DNA of 7,139 bases from the NCBI GenBank assembly GCA_902766305.1, contig CACXDE010000299.1, positions 1-7,139 on the forward strand. The letters are read 5' to 3'. The stretch's first letter is position 1; each line of letters opens with the position of its first letter. This stretch comes from an uncultured Ruminococcus sp. Lineage in GTDB: Bacteria > Bacillota > Clostridia > Oscillospirales > Acutalibacteraceae. Positions 1 through 5,358 of the stretch are shown here, piece by piece. The notes beneath the pieces are model-generated. The model was not told the DNA's origin. It saw only the letters and a program-made list of their open reading frames with translations, and made no database searches. The position numbers and the translations under genes are program-made.

Positions 1-281
1 ATATTCCGTCATTCTGCACAGCCTGCTACCGTGAGGGCAGAACAGGCGACCGCTTTATGGCGCTGTGCAAGGTAGGACAGATACAGAACTGCTGTCATCC
101 GAATGCGCTTATGACTTTGCAGGAGTTCCTCACCGACTATGCAAGCCCCGAAACAAAGAAGATCGGCGAAGAGCTAATCAGGCGTGAAATACAGAATGTT
201 CCCGATCCGAAACGCCGTGAACGTGCGATAAACTATCTTGATGAAATTGTAAATGAGGGTAAGAGAGATTTCAGATTCTGA
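1..281 (+). CDS. hydG: [FeFe]-hydrogenase maturase HydG, C-terminal end (partial)
   Basis: This is the last 92 residues of HydG; the start lies upstream of the window. HydG is a radical-SAM tyrosine lyase that turns tyrosine into the CO and CN ligands of the H-cluster, delivered as an Fe(CO)2(CN) synthon. The frame is open from the window edge and reads IPSFCTACYREGRTGDRF, then QIQNCCHPNALMT. This gives the family's C-terminal CX2CX22C ligand set for the auxiliary [4Fe-4S] cluster: Cys codons at 15-17 and 24-26, and the second Cys of NCC. The radical-SAM CX3CX2C motif is not in the window. The ATG at 57 is internal (Met in DRFMAL) and is not a start. The TGA stop at 279-281 touches the hydF ribosome binding site, so hydG and hydF are almost certainly one operon. 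Confidence 0.95.
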   Translation, partial: IPSFCTACYREGRTGDRFMALCKVGQIQNCCHPNALMTLQEFLTDYASPETKKIGEELIRREIQNVPDPKRRERAINYLDEIVNEGKRDFRF

Positions 282-293
282 GGAGATTATAGT

Positions 294-1496
294 ATGAGCC
301 TTAACAATACACCTTCTGCTGACAGACTGCATATCGCATTTTTCGGAAAGCGTAATGCAGGCAAGTCCAGCGTTGTCAATGCCGTAACAGGTCAGGAGCT
401 TGCCATAGTTTCTGATACTCGCGGCACAACTACCGACCCAGTTTCAAAGGCAATGGAGCTTCTCCCGCTCGGTCCTGTTGTAATAATCGATACCCCCGGA
501 ATTGATGACGAGGGCGATTTAGGCGCATTGAGAGTTAAAAGAAGCTATCAGGTGCTTAATAAAACCGATATTGCCGTTGTTGTTATTGACTCGGTTATCG
601 GCATGACCGCAGAGGACAAGGCTCTGATCGAACGCATCAAAGAAAAAAATATTCCGTATGTCATAGCATACAATAAAAACGACCTTGCAAGCATAGATGT
701 AAAAGACAGCCATGAAATACTTGTCAGCGCAGAAACCGGCGACAATATTAACGAACTTAAAGAAAAAATCGCCGCACTTTCAAAGGGACACGAAAATACA
801 AAAACTATCGTTTCCCATATGCTGAAAAAGGATGATATCGCCGTTCTTGTCGTTCCGATTGATGAATCTGCGCCTAAAGGACGGCTTATTCTCCCTCAGC
901 AGCAGACTATCCGTGATCTGCTTGACCATCACTGCATTGCCGTTGTGACACAGCCGGAGGAACTTACGCAAACCCTTGAAGCTCTGAAAAAAAAGCCCGC
1001 TGTCGTTATTACCGACAGTCAGGCTTTTAAAAGGGTAAGTGCGGATACACCCGATGATATACTGCTTACATCCTTTTCTATTCTTTTTGCAAATTATAAA
1101 GGAAATCTCAGACTTGCAGTAGAGGGGGTAAAAGCTATTGATACACTGAAAAGCGGGGACAAGGTTCTTATATCCGAGGGCTGTACACATCACCGTCAGT
1201 GCGGCGATATAGGTACGGTAAAGCTTCCGAAGCTTATCGCAAAATATACAGGGCTGTCCGATCTTCAATACGAATGGACAAGCGGGACAGGATTTGCAGA
1301 TAAGCTGACCGATTATAAGATGATAGTACACTGCGGCGGCTGTATGCTGAGTGAAAGAGAAATGCAGTACCGACTTAAATGCGCTCAGGATGAGGGAGTT
1401 CCCATCACAAACTACGGTACTGCTATAGCATATATGAACGGCATACTGAAAAGAAGCCTTGATATCTTCCCGGAAATAGCAGATATTCTCAGATAA
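294..1496 (+). CDS. hydF: [FeFe]-hydrogenase H-cluster maturation GTPase HydF
   Basis: A complete 400-residue HydF, the usual family length. HydF is the cytoplasmic GTPase scaffold on which the 2Fe subcluster is assembled from HydE and HydG products before transfer to apo-hydrogenase. The N-terminal Ras-like domain shows a P-loop GKRNAGKS (18-25), a switch region DTRGTTTDP (41-49), DTPG (66-69), a G4 motif NKND (127-130) and a G5-like SAETG (145-149). A dimerisation domain follows in the middle. The C-terminal cluster domain has C297-T-H299 and H346-C347-G-G-C350, matching the CxHx(44-53)HCxxC FeS motif with 46 residues between the histidines. The start is supported by AGGAG at 281-285, 8 bp before the ATG and overlapping the hydG stop. 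The 3' end overlaps the convergent carbonic anhydrase gene by 8 bp. No intrinsic terminator is visible on this strand. Confidence 0.97.
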   Translation: MSLNNTPSADRLHIAFFGKRNAGKSSVVNAVTGQELAIVSDTRGTTTDPVSKAMELLPLGPVVIIDTPGIDDEGDLGALRVKRSYQVLNKTDIAVVVIDSVIGMTAEDKALIERIKEKNIPYVIAYNKNDLASIDVKDSHEILVSAETGDNINELKEKIAALSKGHENTKTIVSHMLKKDDIAVLVVPIDESAPKGRLILPQQQTIRDLLDHHCIAVVTQPEELTQTLEALKKKPAVVITDSQAFKRVSADTPDDILLTSFSILFANYKGNLRLAVEGVKAIDTLKSGDKVLISEGCTHHRQCGDIGTVKLPKLIAKYTGLSDLQYEWTSGTGFADKLTDYKMIVHCGGCMLSEREMQYRLKCAQDEGVPITNYGTAIAYMNGILKRSLDIFPEIADILR

Positions 1497-2061
1497 ATTC
1501 TGCTTTTCCGCTTTCAATATCATAGACTGCGCCAACGACCTTAAGACCGCGGCTGTTTTCCTCTTTCTGTATCTCGAAGCTGTTTTCAATTATTTCAATA
1601 CTATGACGGACATTCATACAGCAGGCTTTATATCCGTCCTTTTCATCACCGATAGCAGTCTTTATCTCATCGGTGATGAATTTTATATAGCCTTCCGGAT
1701 CATGGTTTATTGCCGCATCAACCGCACCGCAGTGAGTATGACCCAAAACCACAATAAGCTCAACTCCAAGATGAGAGGCAGCATATTCTACTGAACCAAG
1801 CTGATGATCGTCCATTACATTTCCGGCAACACGTATTACAAAAAGATCTCCTATTCCCGCATTGAAAATACTTTCCGGTATGACCCTCGAATCGGAACAG
1901 GTAATGATTATTGCATAAGGATGCTGACCGTTTACGGCAGTGTCCTTTCTTTTTTCGTGTGAGATATCACCAGTGCTGATCTTGCTTTCAATGTATATTG
2001 AGTTTCCTTCAATAAGCTTTTTTATTGCATCCTCTGCGCTTATACCTTTTACATGTGACAT
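1489..2061 (-). CDS. beta-class carbonic anhydrase
   Basis: A 190-residue protein of the beta-carbonic anhydrase family, a zinc enzyme interconverting CO2 and bicarbonate in the cytoplasm. All the key residues are present. The zinc ligands are C55 in CSDSR (55-59), and H108 and C111 in GHTHCGAV (107-114). The D57/R59 dyad that gates the fourth zinc position is also there. RVAGNV (77-82), before the HTHC segment, is a further family signature. No signal peptide or membrane segment is seen. GGAGG (2070-2074 on this strand) lies 8 bp before the ATG and fixes the start. The gene is convergent with hydF, and its last codons lie under the hydF 3' end. In a fermenter it may supply bicarbonate to carboxylases or recycle metabolic CO2, but that role is inferred. 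I see no convincing promoter in the 239-bp gap upstream. Confidence 0.95.
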   Translation of the reverse strand: MSHVKGISAEDAIKKLIEGNSIYIESKISTGDISHEKRKDTAVNGQHPYAIIITCSDSRVIPESIFNAGIGDLFVIRVAGNVMDDHQLGSVEYAASHLGVELIVVLGHTHCGAVDAAINHDPEGYIKFITDEIKTAIGDEKDGYKACCMNVRHSIEIIENSFEIQKEENSRGLKVVGAVYDIESGKAEFI

Positions 2062-2127
2062 TTCTATTACCTCCGGCTTATCATAATTTTTTCAGTACGT
2101 TCAGACCGTCCCCACTTTTAACAACAC

Positions 2128-2147
2128 CTCCGCTCCTCAGAATGACA
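2128..2147 (-). repeat. Possible dispersed-repeat remnant (TGTCATTCTGAG type)
   Basis: On the minus strand this reads TGTCATTCTGAGGAGCGGAG. The first part resembles, from memory, a family of short intergenic repeats (TGTCATTCTGAGCGAAGCGAA) seen in many bacterial genomes. It sits in the likely 5' leader of the carbonic anhydrase gene, about 65 bp before the ATG. Only one copy is in the window, so its repeat status cannot be confirmed here. The rest of the 2062-2300 gap is AT-rich and shows no gene, no clear promoter and no clear terminator. Confidence 0.3.
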
Positions 2148-2300
2148 GGAAGGAGAAATTTTTTTCAGTCTGACAATAGGACTTTATAAATGACGTTTAC
2201 TTTAATTTGATTTTTAATGAAATATTTCCATAATTGCAGTTGTTTTGGTTTACTAAAAAATAACTAAAGTCAGTTCGGATTTTGTTTATATGTTTAAAAA

Positions 2301-2960
2301 CTAATTACTCTCAAGCAGATCTTTAAGCTCAGCAAGCGAAGAAATCACAATATCAGTAAACATCTCTTTATCCTGCTTTGAAGGCTGTACAAGATCGGGA
2401 ATCATTATCACATATCCGCCGCTTGCCCTTGCTGCTTTTATTCCATTGATACTGTCCTCTATTACAGCGCAGTTTCTGATATCCTGCCCTATGCTTTCGG
2501 CTGCAAACAGAAAAATATCCGGTTCAGGTTTGCTTTTCGATACCATATCACCGCCTGTAACGGAATCAAAAAAGTCTATCAGACCGGCGGCTCTCAGTTC
2601 ACGCTCAACCATTTCCTTCCTTGTAGAAGAAGCAAGAGCAACCGGAATATTTTGCACTTTCAGATATTCAAGCAGCTCCATTGCACCGGCTTTAACAGGC
2701 AGCAGACCGCCTTCCGCTTTTTTTCTGAAACGTGAAGTCACCTCTCTCCAGTAATCATTCAGAGGGAAGTCTTCACCATACGTATTCCGGTATAATTCAT
2801 GCGTCTTTTCAGTTGTAAGACCTATACATTTGAGGACGGCTTCCTCAATATTGTCAATGCCAAAAACTTCCGCCGCTTCTATACAGCACTCCATATACAG
2901 CCTCTCGGAATCAAAGATAACTCCGTCCATATCAAAAATATAAGCATTAAAATTTTTCAT
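2301..2960 (-). CDS. HAD-superfamily hydrolase, beta-phosphoglucomutase-like subfamily
   Basis: A 219-residue, probably cytoplasmic HAD-family phosphatase or phosphomutase. All four HAD motifs are readable. Motif I is D10-M-D12-G-V-I-F-D17, with D10 as nucleophile and D12 as acid/base. Motif II is S111 in ALASST. Motif III is K144 in SKSKPEPD. Motif IV is E168-D169 in VIEDSINGI. Between motifs I and II (about 18-88) is a helical cap of the beta-phosphoglucomutase type, so the substrate is probably a small sugar phosphate or similar metabolite, which cannot be named from sequence. The ATG overlaps the cca stop as ATGA, and GAGGTGG just upstream, inside the cca C-terminus, serves as the ribosome binding site. 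This points to translational coupling with cca. No strong intrinsic terminator follows the TAG stop. Confidence 0.9.
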   Translation of the reverse strand: MKNFNAYIFDMDGVIFDSERLYMECCIEAAEVFGIDNIEEAVLKCIGLTTEKTHELYRNTYGEDFPLNDYWREVTSRFRKKAEGGLLPVKAGAMELLEYLKVQNIPVALASSTRKEMVERELRAAGLIDFFDSVTGGDMVSKSKPEPDIFLFAAESIGQDIRNCAVIEDSINGIKAARASGGYVIMIPDLVQPSKQDKEMFTDIVISSLAELKDLLESN

Positions 2961-4312
2961 AAAACCACCTCTTCAGATTCGGTTATTCTCCTGCGGACCT
3001 CTGCCAGAAGTGCCTTTCTGTCATTCTCTATTTTTCCGTCTATTACCATATCAAGCATTTCTTTAAGAATAGAACCTATCTCTTTTCCCTGGCTTATACC
3101 CATTTCTATCAGATCGCTGCCTGTCAGCTTTAGTGTACGTATATTAAATTCGTTTCCATCTGCCGTAAGCTCATGGAAAAGTCTGTCAAGCTCGTCAATA
3201 TATTCAAGCTTTTCAGGTATAGTGACAGGATTCTGCCCTTTAGTATCCGCTCTTTTCAGCTCTAAAAGTGACGGAAACGCATCTATCCCGGTTTTTGAGA
3301 TAAGTCTGCGGACATATTTCGGGGACAGCTTCGGACGCTGATCGTGATATCGTATAAGAAGCTCCCCCTTTGAAATAGTGTCGTTGTCAAGATGAAGACG
3401 TCTCAGTATCTTTCTTGACATTTCCGCACCGACCTCAGGATGACCGTGAAAATGACCTATCCCCTTTTCGTCAACTGTATAGCATCTCGGCTTTCCTACA
3501 TCATGAAGCAAAGCAGACAGACGCATGACCTTGCCGTGTGGAGAATTAACAATCACATATACCGTATGCGTCCACACATCATATACATGATGAGGGTTTC
3601 TCTGCTCCAGACCGACCATAGGCAGTATCTCGGGAATCACAATGCCTAACACCTCTGCATATTCAAGCAAGATATTTTCAGCATAATTTCCGTCAATTAT
3701 CTGTATCAGCTCCGAAGCTATCCTCTCAACTGAAATATTTTTGAGAAGCTTTTTATTTCTGAAAATAGCCGACTTTGTATTTTCCTCTATCTCAAACCCA
3801 AGCTTTGAGGCAAACCTCAATGCCCTCATTATCCTCAGTGCGTCTTCATTGAAGCGTTTATCCGGATCGCCGACACATCTTATTATCTTATCCTCAAGAT
3901 CATTCTGCCCCTCAAAGCAGTCAACAAGACCTTCACTGCTGTTATATGCCATTGCATTGACAGTGAAATCACGTCTTGCAAGATCCTCTCTCAGTGAAGT
4001 TATAAATCTTACACTCTCAGGACGGCGGTTGTCCTTATATTCTCCGTCACAGCGGAATGTAGTGATCTCATACAGCTGACCATCAATCAATACCGTAACC
4101 GTTCCATGCTTTAATCCGCTTTCAATTATATTGTGCATATTCAGGGCGGACAGAATTTCATCAGGCTTTGCGCTTGTGCAAATATCCCAGTCATGAGGTA
4201 TTTTTCCCATAAGACTGTCACGTACACAACCTCCGACAGCATATGCACTATATCCCGAATTATTAAGTTTATTTATCAGAATTTCAACATTCTGTGGAAC
4301 TTCTATATTCAT
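2957..4312 (-). CDS. cca: CCA-adding tRNA nucleotidyltransferase with HD domain
   Basis: A 451-residue class II tRNA nucleotidyltransferase, which adds or repairs the 3'-CCA of tRNAs. The N-terminal polymerase-beta-like head has AVGGCVRD (25-32) and metal-binding D41 and D43 in HDWDICT. RRDFTVNAMA (113-122) and EDALRIMRALRFA (156-168) belong to the nucleotide- and tRNA-binding neck. ERIASE (196-201) also fits the family. An HD domain follows, with H270-D271 in LLHDVGKP and histidines in HFHGHPEVG, as in cca enzymes that also have phosphohydrolase activity. The open frame extends 21 codons further, to 4375, but that extension runs through the secG terminator hairpin and has no ribosome binding site. 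The ATG at 4310-4312 has AAAAGGAG 6 bp upstream and is the better start. The stop overlaps the HAD gene start (ATGA). Confidence 0.94.
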   Translation of the reverse strand: MNIEVPQNVEILINKLNNSGYSAYAVGGCVRDSLMGKIPHDWDICTSAKPDEILSALNMHNIIESGLKHGTVTVLIDGQLYEITTFRCDGEYKDNRRPESVRFITSLREDLARRDFTVNAMAYNSSEGLVDCFEGQNDLEDKIIRCVGDPDKRFNEDALRIMRALRFASKLGFEIEENTKSAIFRNKKLLKNISVERIASELIQIIDGNYAENILLEYAEVLGIVIPEILPMVGLEQRNPHHVYDVWTHTVYVIVNSPHGKVMRLSALLHDVGKPRCYTVDEKGIGHFHGHPEVGAEMSRKILRRLHLDNDTISKGELLIRYHDQRPKLSPKYVRRLISKTGIDAFPSLLELKRADTKGQNPVTIPEKLEYIDELDRLFHELTADGNEFNIRTLKLTGSDLIEMGISQGKEIGSILKEMLDMVIDGKIENDRKALLAEVRRRITESEEVVL

Positions 4313-4318
4313 TATTGT

Positions 4319-4326
4319 CTCCTTTT
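4319..4326 (-). promoter_or_regulatory. cca ribosome binding site (decides start)
   Basis: AAAAGGAG on the minus strand ends 6 bp before the ATG at 4312. It selects this start over the in-frame ATG at 4375. Its 5' edge is one base from the T-run of the upstream terminator, so the hairpin and the ribosome binding site are directly abutted. Confidence 0.85.
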
Positions 4327-4327
4327 G

Positions 4328-4361
4328 AAAAAAAGGCGTCTCCACTGCATATGAAGACGCC
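4328..4361 (-). terminator. Intrinsic terminator after secG, abutting cca
   Basis: On the minus strand, GGCGTCT (4355-4361) pairs with AGACGCC (4335-4341) across a 13-nt loop. The stem can extend inward by a T-G wobble and a C-G pair. Seven T residues (4328-4334) follow immediately. This is a classic Rho-independent terminator, placed 26 bp after the secG stop. Because it ends one base before the cca ribosome binding site, it could also act as an attenuator for cca and the HAD gene. Confidence 0.9.
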
Positions 4362-4387
4362 TGCACTAAAACCATATTAACTAGATA

Positions 4388-4990
4388 TTACTCTGATACT
4401 GCTGCTGATTCCTCGGAAGCTTCAGCAGAGCTTTCAGCTGCTGACTCATCGGCTGCACTTTCCTGCTTTGAAGCTTCGGCAGAACTCTCTGTTTCGCTTG
4501 TCTGTTCAGAAGCTTCGGCAGACGATTCTGCCGCGCTTGCCTGCTCAGAAGCTTCGGCAGATGATTCAGCCGCTCCTGCCTGCTTTGATGCTTCAGCGGA
4601 TGATTCAGCTGCGCTTGCCTGTTCGGAAGTCTCAGCAGATGATTCTGCCGCACTTGTCTCAGTTGAGGTTTCAGCTGCCGTGCTTGTCTCAGTTGCTGAT
4701 GCATCAGATGAAATAGCCGCATCAGTTCCCGTTTCTTTTTTGTCTCCGCCAAAGAACGCGATCGCATTCAGTACTACAACAAGCAGGAAGAAAACGATAG
4801 CACAATATTTAGTGATCTTTGCAAAAAGCGCATCAGCTGTCTTTGCCTTACCTCTTGAAAGGAAAGAGTCCGCACCGCCTGTTACAGTACCAAGACCTGC
4901 CTGATGACCCTCCTGCAAAATAATCAGGATTATCATTAATATTGACAAAACAAGAACTACTGCACCTACTACAATTTCCCAAACGCCCAT
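4388..4990 (-). CDS. secG: Preprotein translocase subunit SecG with long repetitive C-terminal tail
   Basis: SecG is the small auxiliary subunit of the SecYEG membrane channel and helps SecA-driven export. The N-terminal 80 residues are a normal SecG: TM1 at about 5-25, the conserved QEG (26-28), a Gly-rich cytoplasmic loop with basic residues (SRGKAKTADALFAKITK), and TM2 at about 62-80. Most SecG proteins end soon after TM2 (about 75 residues). This one continues to 200 with a Ser/Ala/Glu/Thr-rich acidic tail. Residues 112-176 are five 13-residue units of the type ASAAESSAEASEQ, with a degenerate sixth beyond. By the usual SecG topology, supported by the positive inner loop, the tail faces outward. 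GGAGGA (5000-5005) lies 9 bp before the ATG. A promoter lies at 5033-5061 and a terminator follows the stop. In many Firmicutes secG precedes rnr and smpB; here it precedes cca. Confidence 0.92.
   Translation of the reverse strand: MGVWEIVVGAVVLVLSILMIILIILQEGHQAGLGTVTGGADSFLSRGKAKTADALFAKITKYCAIVFFLLVVVLNAIAFFGGDKKETGTDAAISSDASATETSTAAETSTETSAAESSAETSEQASAAESSAEASKQAGAAESSAEASEQASAAESSAEASEQTSETESSAEASKQESAADESAAESSAEASEESAAVSE
4463..4657 (-). repeat. 39-bp tandem repeats coding the SecG tail (5 units)
   Basis: Five head-to-tail 39-bp units encode SecG residues 112-176, each close to ASAAESSAEASEQ. Substitutions (T for A, K for E, G for S) and varied third bases show the array is not freshly duplicated. 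A degenerate sixth unit with an inserted stretch reaches about 4406. Because the unit is a multiple of 3, other frames also stay open across the array, which makes false reading frames on both strands. Confidence 0.85.
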
Positions 4991-5032
4991 TCTATAAAAT
5001 CCTCCAATCGAAATTGCTTAACATACCTTTAT

Positions 5033-5061
5033 ATAATATCATATCCGTTTACCAAAATCAA
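5033..5061 (-). promoter_or_regulatory. Predicted sigma-A promoter of secG
   Basis: On the minus strand, a -35 box TTGATT (5056-5061) is followed by a 17-bp spacer and a -10 box TATTAT (5033-5038). A TG one base before the -10 box gives an extended -10. Transcription would start near 5025-5027, leaving a leader of about 35 nt with the GGAGGA site. This is the best promoter match in the window. Confidence 0.72.
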
Positions 5062-5087
5062 GATATTTCAGCAATTTTTTTACCAAT

Positions 5088-5102
5088 CCGGCGAGCCGCC
5101 GG
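5088..5102. repeat. Perfect GC-rich hairpin CCGGCG-AGC-CGCCGG
   Basis: A 6-bp perfect GC stem with a 3-nt loop, GC-rich in an AT-rich gap. It lies 27 bp upstream of the secG -35 box. No T-run follows in either direction, so it is not a standard terminator. It may be part of a dispersed repeat. Confidence 0.6.
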
Positions 5103-5143
5103 TTCCTAAATGTCAAACTTTTTACGTTCACCATAGATTTACG

Positions 5144-5158
5144 CCAGCGTGACGCTGG
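5144..5158. repeat. Perfect hairpin CCAGCGT-G-ACGCTGG
   Basis: A 7-bp perfect inverted repeat around one base (6-bp stem with a 3-nt loop if folded). It is about the same size as the hairpin at 5088-5102 and 56 bp from it. No T-run follows. Function unknown; it is likely part of the same intergenic repeat element. Confidence 0.6.
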
Positions 5159-5257
5159 ACTCACAACAGTCTTGCACTGCTTTCTTCACAATTCGCAGCT
5201 TCTATGAATCACGGGCGGTGCTATTTCATTTTTATTTCACCAAAGATGGTACTTATC

Positions 5258-5324
5258 GTTGCCAATTATAATTTTACACTTAGTAGATTTATGTACCGCT
5301 GCCAACTATAGTTTTACACATAGT
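5258..5324. repeat. Two 27-bp direct repeats with covarying palindromes, 40-bp period
   Basis: Copies at 5258-5284 and 5298-5324 match at 23 of 27 positions (G-TGCCAA-TATA-TTTTACAC-TAGT). Each contains a perfect 10-bp palindrome: AATTATAATT (5264-5273) and AACTATAGTT (5304-5313). Two of the four differences are paired across the palindrome, so symmetry is kept. The centres are exactly 40 bp apart. The right copy can also form a longer stem, GCCAACTAT (5301-5309) with ATAGTTAGC (5320-5328), with one mismatch. Confidence 0.6.
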
Positions 5325-5358
5325 TAGCAAAGCATCGCCGTTTATCCTGACGTTTTAT

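Larger units (their letters stand above)
5006..5358. other. 353-bp intergenic region between parC-like gene and secG
   Basis: No gene is seen on either strand. The left part holds the secG promoter (5033-5061). The rest carries two perfect short hairpins (5088-5102 and 5144-5158), a near-identical 12-bp direct repeat TTCACCATAGAT / TTCACCAAAGAT (5127-5138 and 5236-5247), and two palindrome-containing repeats (5258-5284 and 5298-5324). No T-run follows any hairpin on either strand, so I cannot identify an intrinsic terminator for the topoisomerase gene. Confidence 0.7.

Noticed and set aside
780..1589. Long open frame of 269 codons on the minus strand opposite hydF
   Set aside because: It is antisense to a clear HydF with all its motifs, its translation is Cys/Phe/Ile-rich with no family resemblance, and it also overlaps the carbonic anhydrase end.
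2161..2300. Promoter for the carbonic anhydrase gene or terminator for the HAD gene in the AT-rich gap
   Set aside because: Several TATA-like strings occur, but none has a matching -35 at 16-18 bp, and no strong stem plus T-run is present; AT-richness alone explains them.
2799..3341. 180-codon plus-strand frame across the HAD/cca junction
   Set aside because: It is Ser/Ile/Phe-rich antisense translation of two well-supported genes, with no recognisable domain.
4313..4375. N-terminal extension of cca by 21 residues
   Set aside because: It would be encoded across the secG terminator hairpin, has no ribosome binding site and adds no conserved sequence; the 4312 start has AAAAGGAG at ideal spacing.
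4381..4767. Gln/Arg/Leu-rich 128-codon frame overlapping secG, and a plus-strand counterpart at 4468-4716
   Set aside because: Both are by-products of the 39-bp repeats, whose unit length is a multiple of 3 and keeps other frames open. The SecG frame has the membrane core, ribosome binding site and promoter.
5088..5158. Hairpins as terminators of the topoisomerase gene
   Set aside because: Neither stem is followed by a T-run on the minus strand, and both lie 200 bp or more beyond the stop.
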